Source: CAZCZZ01 sp964503335 (lineage in GTDB: Bacteria > Verrucomicrobiota > Kiritimatiellia > CAIVKH01). From it: a stretch of 64,000 bases of DNA. The notes under the pieces were generated by a model that did no database searches, was not told the DNA's origin, and was given only the letters and a program-made list of their open reading frames with translations. Within the stretch, counting starts at the first letter, position 1. Each line of letters opens with the position of its first letter. A program made the translations under genes and the position numbers. Shown in pieces: positions 25,895 to 34,913 of this stretch. The DNA is taken from assembly GCA_964503335.1 (NCBI GenBank), contig CAZCZZ010000011.1:9638-73637 (forward strand), given 5' to 3'.

Positions 25895-25929
25895 GGTCCG
25901 TATTCCACGTCGCCGGCTGCCAGCGAAGG

Positions 25930-25959
25930 TTGACTTCCCGCGCGCGGGGGTCGTAGCTT
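25930..25959 (+). promoter_or_regulatory. Candidate sigma-70-type promoter
   Basis: TTGACT (25930-25935) and TAGCTT (25954-25959) are 18 bases apart, just upstream of the zinc-ribbon gene at 25976. Confidence 0.4.
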
Positions 25960-25975
25960 GTGCCAGAGGGGGATC

Positions 25976-26596
25976 ATGTCAACGAATCTACGAGTTCTCG
26001 TACTGTCGCCGGAATCCGATATCGCAGAATCGTTTATCGGAACACTTTGCGGCCAGGAGGCCTCATCCGGATCGGTCGACATTGATGGTCAGGCCATTTC
26101 ACTTGAGTGTTTCGACATTGACCTTGCGTACAAGTCCCTTGCCCAGCTCGACATCAATGGCGCCAATTCGGTCCTGATCCTCGTGCATCACCTCGATAGC
26201 GGCACACTCGGTCGCATCACCGCCGCCTATGCGCGGCTGGCCGTTGAGTCGCACGTGCACTCAAGCTTCGTGATCTACCGGAAGAAGAACGAAGCCGATT
26301 TCAAGATCAGTTGTCCGACATGTGACCAGAAGCTCCTCGTGCGTGATCAGGACGTGAACCGGATGGCCAAATGTCCGCATTGCAAGAATCCGCTACGCCT
26401 GCCGCTGCCCGATGTTTTGCTCAGGACGCATCTGAACCTTCCCAAATCGGCTGTGATCATGCCCGCGAACGCATCGAGACCTGATTCGTGCCGACACATC
26501 TTCTCGTCCATGGCGGACACGGCCAATCGCCGCGATGAGGTGGTCAAGAGCTCGACGATGCGGATTGTCATTCCGCCGGAAGAGCTCGCCAAGTAG
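25976..26596 (+). CDS. Zinc-ribbon protein of unknown function
   Basis: A 206-residue soluble protein, unrecognised overall. The N-terminal ~100 residues (LRVLVLSPESDIAESFIGTLCGQ.. to ..SVLILVHHLDSGTLGRITAAY) look like an alpha/beta Rossmann-type fold with receiver-like strand spacing. Residues about 112-140 form a zinc ribbon: CPTC-x(17)-CPHC. The C-terminal tail is Ser/Arg-rich with no clear fold. AGAGGGGG stands before the ATG at 25976, which is preferred over an upstream in-frame start at 25958. It sits between fabB and a convergent lipoprotein gene, and neither neighbour explains its role. Confidence 0.6.
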   Translation: MSTNLRVLVLSPESDIAESFIGTLCGQEASSGSVDIDGQAISLECFDIDLAYKSLAQLDINGANSVLILVHHLDSGTLGRITAAYARLAVESHVHSSFVIYRKKNEADFKISCPTCDQKLLVRDQDVNRMAKCPHCKNPLRLPLPDVLLRTHLNLPKSAVIMPANASRPDSCRHIFSSMADTANRRDEVVKSSTMRIVIPPEELAK

Positions 26597-26640
26597 GTTG
26601 ATTCGCCGTGGACAGGAGCTTCCCGCCTTACGGGTCCCGG

Positions 26641-27201
26641 TCAATTCCTGTTGAGCCAGGCCTTGAATGCATTCTGCTCGGCCGGTGTTGCCCTTTCCCA
26701 GACTTGCTTCAACGCATCCAAGCCCGAGGCAGGTGCGGCCGGAATCAGGACAGGGGCCTGGGCGCCCGCCGTGGAAGCGGGACCCGGATCGGGTAGCGCG
26801 TTGCCCTGGTGCGAAACCCACAAGCTAGCTTCACGGGCACTCCTTCCGAAGTTGAACATCAACTCGTAGGTCATGCCTGCCGAGGCAACGAAGCGGAGGA
26901 GGACGGGTTGTGAGACGGACTTCCTCGAATCCGTGTCGTAAGGCGAATTGTAACGCGCGACCAGCTCCACGAACCCCGGCAACAGTTCGATATCGTGACG
27001 CTCGACGGCGCTGAACATGGGAACTCCCGGGGCAGGGCGCCCGTTGATGCTCAGGATATCGACCTGGTAGGGAACGCTGAGGGTGGCAACTTCCTCTTTC
27101 GGGCGGATGGGCCCTTCGTAAGCCTGATTGACATGTGTCGTCGCGCACCCGCCCGGCAGCAAGGCGGCAATCGTCAACGCGATGACATGATGCAATTTCA
27201 C
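26641..27201 (-). CDS. Lipoprotein of unknown function
   Basis: A 186-residue protein with a signal peptide ending in the lipobox LLPGGC, so it should be anchored in a membrane facing the periplasm. The mature part resembles DUF2057/YccT-like proteins (SVPYQVDILSINGRPAPG, VELVARYNSPYDTD, VLLRFVASAGMTYELMFN), a small beta-rich fold. The start is a GTG whose GTGA overlaps the typA stop, so it is translationally coupled to typA. The C-terminal Ala/Pro linker leads to a helical segment ending WLNRN. The function of this family is unknown. Confidence 0.6.
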   Translation of the reverse strand: MKLHHVIALTIAALLPGGCATTHVNQAYEGPIRPKEEVATLSVPYQVDILSINGRPAPGVPMFSAVERHDIELLPGFVELVARYNSPYDTDSRKSVSQPVLLRFVASAGMTYELMFNFGRSAREASLWVSHQGNALPDPGPASTAGAQAPVLIPAAPASGLDALKQVWERATPAEQNAFKAWLNRN

Positions 27202-29018
27202 CCGGCGTCCTCGGTCTTGTAGCTCACGCGCTTCCGCATGGTGGCACTCAAGACCTTCTTTCGCAAGCGCAGTGATTTCGGCGTCGCTTCCACGAATTCG
27301 TCCGCCGCGATGTATTCGATCGCGTGTTCGAGCGACATGCGAACCGGCGGCTCAAGCATGATGGCCTTGCCTTCACCCTGGCTGCGCATGTTGGTGAGGT
27401 GCTTCAGCTTGGTTGGATTGACCGGGATGTCTTCCGCGCGTGGATTCTCGCCGACGATCATGCCCTCGTACACTTCCTCGCCCGGACCGACAAACAGCTT
27501 GCCGCGTTCCTGCAACGTATCGAGAGCGAACGCGGTCGTGATGCCGTTTTCCATGGAAACGAGCGTGCCGGAAAGGCGGCTCGTCACCGGTCCGCAGTGG
27601 GGGGCGTATTCCTTGAACATATGGCTCATGACGGCACGACCGCTTGTCAGGTTGACCATGTCCGTCTCGAAGCCGATGAGGCCGCGGGTCGGGATGGTCA
27701 CTTCAAGGTTCACGCGATCGCCGTGGTGGTGCATGTTCGTGATCTGCGCCTTGCGTCCGGCAAGGTTCTGCATGATGTCGCCAAGGCGGTCTTGGGGGGT
27801 ATCGACCCAGAGCGACTCGAAGGGCTCAAGCATCTTGCCGTCATCGGTCTTGCGCATGATCACTTCCGGTCTTGAGACGAGCATCTCGAAGCCTTCGCGG
27901 CGCATCTGCTCGACGAGGATGGCGATCTGCAATTCGCCACGCGCGCTGACAAGGAAGATGTTGGGCACGTTGGTGTCCGCCACATTGAGGGACACGTTCG
28001 TGCGCGTCTCCTTGTAGAGACGGTCACGGAGGTTGCGCGATGTGAGGAACTTGCCTTCGCGGCCGGCAAGGGGGCCGTCATTCACGCAGAACTGCATTTG
28101 CAGCGTCGGCGGATCGATGTCCACGAAAGGAATCGGATCGCGGTCGATGGTGTCGCAGAGCGTCTCGCCGATATCGAGGTCCTCGAAACCGGAGATGCCT
28201 ACGATGTTTCCGGCGTCGCCGGTCACGACTTCGCCGCTGCGCATACCGCTGAATTCAAAGACTTTGGTGACCGTGGCGCGCTCACGCTTGCCGTTCTTGT
28301 GGATGCAGAAGATCTGGTCCCCGGCCTTGACGCTGCCGCTGGTGATACGACCGATCGCGATACGCCCGACGTAGTCGCTCCAATCGAGGTTGCTGATCAG
28401 CATGCAGAAGGGTTCGTTGAGGTTCGCCTTGGGCGGGGGGATGTGCTTGATGATCGTTTCGAAGAGGGGAACCATGCCGTTCTTGGGATCATCCAGGTTG
28501 GTCACGGCGAAGCCATCGCGTGCGCTGGCATAGATGAAGGGGCAGTTGAACTGGTCCTCGTTGGCGTGCAGGTCGAGCAGCAGTTCCAGCACCTGGTCAT
28601 GGACGCGGTGGGCGTCGGCATGTTCACGGTCGATCTTGTTGATGACCACGATGGGCTTGAGGCCGTTCTTCAAGGCTTTCTGGAGCACGAAACGCGTCTG
28701 GGCCTGCGGGCCGTCCACGGCGTCCACGAGGAGGAGCACGCCATCCACCATCTTCATGATGCGTTCGACTTCGCCACCGAAATCGGCGTGGCCAGGCGTA
28801 TCGACGATGTTGATCGTCACGCCGCCCCAATGCAGGGAAGCGTTCTTGGCCTTGATCGTGATGCCCTTCTCACGCTCAAGGTCCATCGAATCCATGGCGC
28901 GCTCGTCGACTTCCTCGCGTTCGGTAAAGGCGCCGCCTTCGCGGAGCAGTTTGTCGACCAGCGTGGTCTTCCCATGGTCGACGTGGGCTATAATGGCTAT
29001 GTTGCGAAACTCAGGCAT
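27198..29018 (-). CDS. typA: Ribosome-associated GTPase TypA/BipA
   Basis: A 606-residue translational GTPase related to EF-G that assists 50S assembly and stress growth. The G1 motif is AHVDHGKTTL near the N-terminus, G3 is DTPGHADFGGEV, and G4 is NKIDRE. Domains III and V are followed by the BipA-specific C-terminal region (RGKLFVGPGEEVYEGMIVGENPRAEDIPVN..KLKHLTNMRSQGEGK). The length is typical. The ATG lies 146 bases from the end of the CHAD gene, so it probably has its own promoter. The lipoprotein gene follows with a four-base overlap. Confidence 0.95.
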   Translation of the reverse strand: MPEFRNIAIIAHVDHGKTTLVDKLLREGGAFTEREEVDERAMDSMDLEREKGITIKAKNASLHWGGVTINIVDTPGHADFGGEVERIMKMVDGVLLLVDAVDGPQAQTRFVLQKALKNGLKPIVVINKIDREHADAHRVHDQVLELLLDLHANEDQFNCPFIYASARDGFAVTNLDDPKNGMVPLFETIIKHIPPPKANLNEPFCMLISNLDWSDYVGRIAIGRITSGSVKAGDQIFCIHKNGKRERATVTKVFEFSGMRSGEVVTGDAGNIVGISGFEDLDIGETLCDTIDRDPIPFVDIDPPTLQMQFCVNDGPLAGREGKFLTSRNLRDRLYKETRTNVSLNVADTNVPNIFLVSARGELQIAILVEQMRREGFEMLVSRPEVIMRKTDDGKMLEPFESLWVDTPQDRLGDIMQNLAGRKAQITNMHHHGDRVNLEVTIPTRGLIGFETDMVNLTSGRAVMSHMFKEYAPHCGPVTSRLSGTLVSMENGITTAFALDTLQERGKLFVGPGEEVYEGMIVGENPRAEDIPVNPTKLKHLTNMRSQGEGKAIMLEPPVRMSLEHAIEYIAADEFVEATPKSLRLRKKVLSATMRKRVSYKTEDAG

Positions 29019-29164
29019 GATTGATGGACTCCAGAGAAGCGCGGGAATCTAGCCAAAGGCCACGTAAAAGCAAGGACGTAAACCGAAGGTTTGGGCTCAA
29101 TCGCCTGCCCGCGCCCACGGACTGCCAGCCCGGACCTTGCATCGACTCCGCTGCACTATGCGGG

Positions 29165-30037
29165 CTAGGACGGGGAAGGCGTCGAGAAGGCGGACCAGAG
29201 GCGGTGGAACTTCTTGAAGGCCTTGGCCCGGCGCTTCTCCAGGAAGCTGGACAAGCCCTTGGGGACCGTTGTTTCCATCTGGGTGAGGATCGAGGCGGCA
29301 AAATCCGCGTCATGGAGTCGTCCTATGGCCCGTTCCATGTCCTTCAGCTCCGCGATCCGTCCCCCGGCTTCCTCGTCAAGTACTGGTTCGACAAGCTGGG
29401 CGAAGAGGCGGGCCTTGCGGATGGCGATCCGCAGTTCGTGCAGTCGATCGGCGTTCTTTGACCGGGCCAGGGGCTTCTTCTTCATGACGCGGCCGAGCAG
29501 GCGCTCCAGTTCCTCACCGGCAAACTCAGGCAGCGTGGTGCCCGCGCCGACGTTCGACGTGGCCTTTGCCAGTTGCTTGAGATTCCGGTCCATGCGCGCC
29601 CATTCCCGGCCGGAGAGCCGAGCGACCATCCTGCGTTTCTCAAACGTGTGCAGGGCGCGCAGGCGCATTTCCAAAGGAGGCCACGTGGGGTCTGCGCCCA
29701 GGATCCGGGCCAGCTTCTTGCGTCGCGTAAAGCCGAGCAATACGTCCATGTCGCGTGTTGGACCCATGGCATCGCCCATGCGCGCGAGTTCCTTTTCCAC
29801 GCGGTCAACCTTGGTGTGGCGAAGCATGGGTTTGAATGCGCGGAGAATGCAGCGGGTGCGGCGAATGGCCACACGAACGTCGTGAAGTGAATCCACATCG
29901 CCCCGCAGCGCCTTGGGCAGGCATTGGCGAAGCCGCTGGTGCTGGGGAGCGAGGAGCGTTCTGGCGGCGTCCCCGAGGGGCAGGTCAGGGCTCAAATCCA
30001 GTTTGTCTTTCTTCTTTGGTGCCATGGCTTGCGCCAC
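29165..30037 (-). CDS. CHAD-domain protein
   Basis: A 290-residue helical protein with the CHAD fold, which binds inorganic polyphosphate. The typical alternating basic motifs occur twice: LHDVRVAIRRTRCILRAFKPML near the N-terminus and LHELRIAIRKARLFAQLVEPVL in the second half. The conserved His and Arg/Lys residues line the polyphosphate channel in known structures. The GTG start follows immediately after the ppk stop. A second ATG lies four codons in, and either may be used. As the last gene of the polyphosphate operon it may localise or buffer polyP granules. No catalytic residues are seen. Confidence 0.85.
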   Translation of the reverse strand: MAQAMAPKKKDKLDLSPDLPLGDAARTLLAPQHQRLRQCLPKALRGDVDSLHDVRVAIRRTRCILRAFKPMLRHTKVDRVEKELARMGDAMGPTRDMDVLLGFTRRKKLARILGADPTWPPLEMRLRALHTFEKRRMVARLSGREWARMDRNLKQLAKATSNVGAGTTLPEFAGEELERLLGRVMKKKPLARSKNADRLHELRIAIRKARLFAQLVEPVLDEEAGGRIAELKDMERAIGRLHDADFAASILTQMETTVPKGLSSFLEKRRAKAFKKFHRLWSAFSTPSPS

Positions 30038-32158
30038 TCAGGCTGTCGTTGCCGGTCGCTGCGGCTCAAACACGAAGGACGCCGTCTTCTGGGCCTCGCG
30101 GGCTGCATCCACGGCGCGGCGATAGAATGATTCCTGCGATCGGAATGCATCCTTCCGGTTTGCATCGCCTGGTCGCGCATAGGAGCCGTCAGCTTGAAGA
30201 ACACGGGCCTTAACCGTGTCCTTGAAGCAGGTCTCAAGGATGTCCACGAGCTTCTGCCGGCACGGCTCGTCGTCCACGGCGACGAGCAGTTCGACGCGGC
30301 GGTCAAGGTTTCGGGGCATCCAATCGGCGCTGGAAATGAACACCAGCGGGTCGCCGTCGTGGTGGAAGTAGAGAATCCGGGGATGCTCCAGGAAGCGATC
30401 GACGATGCTTGTGACCTCAATGTTCTCGCTGAGGCCTGGAACGCCGGGACGAAGGCAGCATACGCCGCGGACATTGAGCCTTATCTTCACGCCCGCTTGC
30501 GAGGCGCGGTAGAGGGCCTCGATCAACTCCTTGTCCACGAGCGAGTTGATCTTGGCCATGATCATGCCCTTCTGGCCGTGGAGCTGTCGCTGCGTCTCGC
30601 TGTCGATCAAGGCGAGCAACCGGGCTCGCAGGCCTATCGGCGCCGCGTCGATCTTCCGGAAGGACACGGGCTGGGAGTAGCCGGTGATCATGTTGAAGAA
30701 CGCTGTGGCATCGGCGCCGTAATCCTCCTCGCATGTCATGAAGCTGACGTCGGTGTACATGCGCGCCGTGATCTCATTGTAGTTGCCCGTCCCGAAGTGA
30801 ACGTAGCGGCGGATGCCCGTGGGTTCACGCCGGACAATGACGCAGATCTTGGCGTGCGTCTTCACGCCCTTTATGCCGTAGATCACCTGGACGCCGGTTT
30901 GCTCCAGGGCCTCGCTCCAGCCGATGTTGCGTGCCTCATCGAAGCGCGCCTTGAGTTCCACGAGGGCCGTGACGTGCTTCTCGCGGTTGGCGGCCCGGGC
31001 CAGCGCTGCGACCACGGGACTCTTCTCGCTGGTGCGGTAGAGGATCTGTTTGATGGCCAGGACGTCGGGATCGTCCGCGGCTTCCTCGATCAGGCGCACG
31101 ACGGGGTCGAAACTTTCGTACGGATGGTAGAGAAGGATGTTGCCGCGCGAAATGGCGTCGAACATCGATTCGCCGGGCCGGACTGCGGGTGGAAGCTGTG
31201 GCGGCCAGGGCTTGTCACGCAGATCATCGAAGCCGGTCATCCGCGCAACGCCGAAGAACGACGACAGGTCGAGCGGTCCGGGGATCACAAAGACGAAGTC
31301 ATCTCGCACCTGGAACGCGGACTGGAGGAAGGCGAGCGCGGTCCTGGTGATGTCCTTCGAGACTTCAAGGCGCACGCAATCGCTCTGCTTTCGCTTCGAC
31401 AGGACGTCCTTCATTTCCTGAAGCAGGTCGCTGGCGAGATCTTCGCGGACGCCCATGTCCGCATTTCGCGTGATGCGGAACGGGATCCACTCGGCGATCG
31501 GTTCACCGGGGAAGAGTCGCTGGACGAACTCGCCCACGACATCCTCAACGAGCATGTAGTTGTGGCCCTCTTCGATCGGGAGCGTGATAAAGCGCCCGAG
31601 CTTGCGGGGAATCGACACGATCGCGAAGCGGTTCTTCTTCGACTCCGTCTCGGCTCCCTTCAGGCGAACGAGGAGGTTGATGCCCAGGCCGGGAAGCAGG
31701 GGCAGATCCACGCCGCTCTCCACGGAGATGGGGGAGAGCACGGGATAGATCTCATGCTCAAACATGTTTTGCAGGTGTTCGTAGAGCGGGGCTGTCAATT
31801 CGTCACGTCGCAGGCGCCGCATGCCGGCATTCCGCATACCCGGCTCCAGATCGGTCATGTAACACTGGTATTGATCGCGAACCATCGCCTGGGTCAGGGC
31901 GCTGATCTCGGCGAGCTGCTGGTCCGTATTCATTCCGCAGATATCGGGCGTCTTCTTGCCCTGATCGAGGAGTAGCTCGAGGCCGCCGACGCGGACCATG
32001 AAGAACTCGTCGAGGTTCGAGGCGGTGATGGCGAGGAACTTGAGGCGTTCCAGCAGCAGGGCTTCGGGCGCGAGGGCCTCTTCAAGCACGCGCCGGTTGA
32101 ACGCGATCCAACTCAGCTCGCGATTAATGAATGGGCTTATGGTGGCTTGCTCAGACAT
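30038..32158 (-). CDS. ppk1: Polyphosphate kinase 1
   Basis: A 706-residue enzyme that polymerises the terminal phosphate of ATP into polyphosphate, reversibly. The N-terminus FINRELSWIAFNRRVLEEA is diagnostic. The autophosphorylated His is at about residue 435 (GVKTHAKICVIVRR) and a second conserved His at about 454 (RYVHFGTGNYNE), matching E. coli numbering. NLDEFFMVRVGG and the Arg/Asp ligands of the ATP site are present. The ATG overlaps the end of ppx by eight bases, so synthesis and breakdown enzymes are translationally coupled. CHAD follows directly. Confidence 0.96.
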   Translation of the reverse strand: MSEQATISPFINRELSWIAFNRRVLEEALAPEALLLERLKFLAITASNLDEFFMVRVGGLELLLDQGKKTPDICGMNTDQQLAEISALTQAMVRDQYQCYMTDLEPGMRNAGMRRLRRDELTAPLYEHLQNMFEHEIYPVLSPISVESGVDLPLLPGLGINLLVRLKGAETESKKNRFAIVSIPRKLGRFITLPIEEGHNYMLVEDVVGEFVQRLFPGEPIAEWIPFRITRNADMGVREDLASDLLQEMKDVLSKRKQSDCVRLEVSKDITRTALAFLQSAFQVRDDFVFVIPGPLDLSSFFGVARMTGFDDLRDKPWPPQLPPAVRPGESMFDAISRGNILLYHPYESFDPVVRLIEEAADDPDVLAIKQILYRTSEKSPVVAALARAANREKHVTALVELKARFDEARNIGWSEALEQTGVQVIYGIKGVKTHAKICVIVRREPTGIRRYVHFGTGNYNEITARMYTDVSFMTCEEDYGADATAFFNMITGYSQPVSFRKIDAAPIGLRARLLALIDSETQRQLHGQKGMIMAKINSLVDKELIEALYRASQAGVKIRLNVRGVCCLRPGVPGLSENIEVTSIVDRFLEHPRILYFHHDGDPLVFISSADWMPRNLDRRVELLVAVDDEPCRQKLVDILETCFKDTVKARVLQADGSYARPGDANRKDAFRSQESFYRRAVDAAREAQKTASFVFEPQRPATTA

Positions 32159-33752
32159 CGGACATCAATCCCTCGGCTGTTGTAACGCCACGGAAGACCA
32201 CGGCCATACCATACACCTCCGTGAACATCGTGCCCTTGTCCCGGAGGGCAAGCCTCTCCAGGGTGAGGTCTTCGACGCCACGCATATGGATGACAAACTG
32301 GCCCTTCTCGCGGCTGAATTCGAAATCCCGCGCCTGCTGCATATGGTTTCGGTCAAGGGCGTCCGCGACGCGCAGGATCGCCGCCATCTTATTGACTGCG
32401 AGGCGGTCGTCGCGATTCAGCGTCGAATACACTTCGTGGTACGGCTGGGGCATCGCCCGCCGGTGATAGCGAGCCACGAGGGCGATCAACTCCGTGTCAT
32501 GGCGGCTGATCCCGAACAGGTCGCAGTTCAGAATGATGTACATCGAATGTTTGTGATGGCTGCGGTTGCTGATAAAGGAGCCGACTTCGTGAAGCAGTGC
32601 GGCGACGTGCAGCAGAAGTTCGTAGCGTTGGCCAAGCTGATGCTCGGCTTGGAGCTCGCGGAACAGGCGCACAGACAGGTCGGCAACCTGTCGCGCATGG
32701 CGTTCGTCGAAGGCGTACTTGTGTCCGATCGCGAGCGCGGAGGTGACCACCTGATCCAGGAACTCCTTGTTCCATCCGCCACCGAGCGCGAACTCCTGAA
32801 GCAGACCGTGTCGCAGGCTCGATTTCGGGACCAGGATGCGGTCCACTTGGAAGACTTTTGCCAACTGCGCATAGGTCATCAGCGCCGGACCAAGGACCTC
32901 GGCTTCTTCGTAGGTCAGCCGGTACTGTTTCACGAGGTCGTCGGTCGAAATCGGCGCGATCTTCTTCGCGAATGCGGCGAAGGGTTTGACGTCGAACCAC
33001 GCGGTGACTTGCTGGGCCCAGTCCGATGACAGTTGCGATGCGGCGAAGCGGGCGTCGCCGGACACGGCGATCATCACCGGGACGCGCGAGACGGGAATGC
33101 TGCGCTTGATCTGGTCCACGCTGAGCTGGATGTTCTTGGCGAGCAGGGCGGGGACCTTGTTTGCCGGCGCTCGCTGCATGTCGAGCGTCTCGCGCATGCG
33201 CAGCGTACCGAGTCGCATCGTATTGGAGAACATGACATGACCGTCCTGCAGGAGCAGGATTTCCGTGTCTCCACCGCCCACTTCGATCACCAGCGCGTCA
33301 CCTTTGAGGAGCGAGGGATCGTGTTTCAGGATGTCCTGCACGGCGAGATACGTCAGCCGGTTCTCCTCGGCTTCCTCAATGGCCTCGACATTGATCTTCG
33401 TCGCCATGTAGATGCGGTCGAGGAAGGTGTCGCGATTGACGGCCTCGCGCACGGAGCTGGTGGCGACGGCGCGGATCTGGGATGGCTCGGTGACACCGAA
33501 CTCTTCCATGACGCGGCGGAAGCCTTTCAGGATGTTGACGCATTCCTCGATCGTCGATTGCTTGATGCGGCCTTGCGTGAAGGTGTCCTTCCCGAGATGC
33601 ACGGCGTGATGCAATGCGTCCAGCGTACGCAGCGATCCCTCGGGACTGATCTCGGCGATCTCCATGCGGAGCGCGGTGGACCCGATGTCGATCGCCGCGA
33701 CAACGCGGGCCTTGGATTCTGATCCGGGCGGAGTGGATGGTGCGGGTGTCAT
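32151..33752 (-). CDS. ppx: Ppx/GppA-family exopolyphosphatase with C-terminal HD domain
   Basis: A 533-residue phosphatase that removes terminal phosphates from polyphosphate or pppGpp. The N-terminal actin-like ATPase fold starts AAIDIGSTALRMEIAEI, and the second conserved block is VIEVGGGDTEILLL. The C-terminal part is HD-like: LLHVAALLHEVGSFISN, then RVADALDRNHMQQARD, ending in a small beta domain. The ATG at 33752 is chosen because it lies seven bases after the stop of the kinase gene and fits the family start. An upstream extension would overlap that gene. The pppGpp versus polyP preference is unknown, but the ppk1 coupling favours polyP. Confidence 0.88.
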   Translation of the reverse strand: MTPAPSTPPGSESKARVVAAIDIGSTALRMEIAEISPEGSLRTLDALHHAVHLGKDTFTQGRIKQSTIEECVNILKGFRRVMEEFGVTEPSQIRAVATSSVREAVNRDTFLDRIYMATKINVEAIEEAEENRLTYLAVQDILKHDPSLLKGDALVIEVGGGDTEILLLQDGHVMFSNTMRLGTLRMRETLDMQRAPANKVPALLAKNIQLSVDQIKRSIPVSRVPVMIAVSGDARFAASQLSSDWAQQVTAWFDVKPFAAFAKKIAPISTDDLVKQYRLTYEEAEVLGPALMTYAQLAKVFQVDRILVPKSSLRHGLLQEFALGGGWNKEFLDQVVTSALAIGHKYAFDERHARQVADLSVRLFRELQAEHQLGQRYELLLHVAALLHEVGSFISNRSHHKHSMYIILNCDLFGISRHDTELIALVARYHRRAMPQPYHEVYSTLNRDDRLAVNKMAAILRVADALDRNHMQQARDFEFSREKGQFVIHMRGVEDLTLERLALRDKGTMFTEVYGMAVVFRGVTTAEGLMSDV

Positions 33753-33759
33753 GACAGTC

Positions 33760-34743
33760 CTAGGCTTCTGCAAAAGCATCTGCCGCGAGCGCTGCCGCGC
33801 CCATGACACCGGCCATGTCGTCCAGTTTTGCGGCGACGATTTCCACGGTCTTCGCAAAAGAGACCATCGCTCGCTTCGAAACCTGCTTGCGAACCTCGTC
33901 GAGAATGATTTCGGGCATCGCTTCCACGAGGCCTCCACCGAGCACGACGATATCCGGTGCCATGAGGTTTACGGCATTGCCCACGGCGACGCCGATATGC
34001 TTCGCGGCGTTTCTCACGATCGTTTCAACTACCTTGTCGCCGGCCTTGATGGAATCGGCGAGTACGCCGCTGCGAATGTTCGCCACATCGGTTCCCGCCA
34101 CTTCCAGGAGATGTGGCGCTTCGCCGCGATACGCGGCCATGGAGCAGTCAGCGGCGATGGCGAGACGGCTGGCCACGGTTTCGAGACAGCCGCGGCGACC
34201 GCAGCCGCAGAGGCGTCCGCCCGGTTGGACGAGGACATGCCCGATCTCCATGCACGATCCGGTCTTCCCGCGGATGAGTTTGCCTTCGTATACGCAACCT
34301 CCACCGATCCCGGTGCCGGGGAAAACGCCGAGGACGCATCGCTCTTTCTTGCCGGCGCCGAACCGGTACTCACCGAACGTGCCCGCGTCCACGTCGTTCG
34401 CGATGATCGCGTGACACTTGAACTTCTTCTCGAGAATGTCTTTCAGCTCGACGTCGTGCCAGCCGAGGTTCGGGGCTTCAAGGACAATGCCGTGGTCGAG
34501 GTCGAGCGGGCCGGGACAGCCTACTCCGATGGCGCCGATCTGGTCCTTGTCGATATGCGCTTCATCGAGCGCTTCCTGGATGGTGTCGATCAGGCGGGCC
34601 ACTCCGGCCTCGGCGCCTTCAGCGCCTTTCGTTTTCTTTCGCTTGCTGCCAAGGATGTTGAACTTATGGTCGAAAACGCAGGCCAGCATCTTTGTGCCGC
34701 CCAGGTCGAATCCCACCCAGTACTTCCTGTCCTGATCGCCCAT
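33760..34743 (-). CDS. ROK-family sugar kinase (glucokinase-like)
   Basis: A 327-residue ROK kinase that phosphorylates glucose or a related hexose. DLGGTKMLACVFD forms the phosphate-binding loop, and the zinc knuckle CGCGRRGCLE is intact with three of its four ligands there. A catalytic Asp follows in IIANDVDAGTFGE. The start at 34743 is supported by GGGGAG seven bases upstream; a longer frame starts at 34770 without a better site. It is the first gene of the operon ending in ppx, ppk1 and CHAD. Some ROK kinases use polyphosphate as phosphoryl donor, and this context makes that worth testing here, though ATP use cannot be excluded. Confidence 0.8.
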   Translation of the reverse strand: MGDQDRKYWVGFDLGGTKMLACVFDHKFNILGSKRKKTKGAEGAEAGVARLIDTIQEALDEAHIDKDQIGAIGVGCPGPLDLDHGIVLEAPNLGWHDVELKDILEKKFKCHAIIANDVDAGTFGEYRFGAGKKERCVLGVFPGTGIGGGCVYEGKLIRGKTGSCMEIGHVLVQPGGRLCGCGRRGCLETVASRLAIAADCSMAAYRGEAPHLLEVAGTDVANIRSGVLADSIKAGDKVVETIVRNAAKHIGVAVGNAVNLMAPDIVVLGGGLVEAMPEIILDEVRKQVSKRAMVSFAKTVEIVAAKLDDMAGVMGAAALAADAFAEA

Positions 34744-34858
34744 AAAAAGCTCCCCGTTTGGAGGGGCCATAGTAAGGGATAGCCGGAAAGGCCAGCAAGC
34801 CGCGTTTGATTTTGATTGTGTTACGTTCCGGGAATCGTTTGGGACGGAAGGATTCCGC

Positions 34859-34886
34859 TTGCGGCCTCGCGGATGCTCCGTAGAAT
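34859..34886 (+). promoter_or_regulatory. Candidate promoter of the beta-barrel gene
   Basis: TTGCGG (34859-34864) and TAGAAT (34881-34886) are 16 bases apart. Initiation near 34893 would give a leader of about 20 bases containing GGAGA before the ATG at 34914. Confidence 0.45.
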
Positions 34887-34913
34887 CGCCGCCTCAACCG
34901 GAGAACCCTAACT

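Noticed and set aside
30194..31975. 593-codon plus-strand frame opposite ppk1
   Set aside because: ppk1 on the other strand has all catalytic residues. The frame shows no domain.
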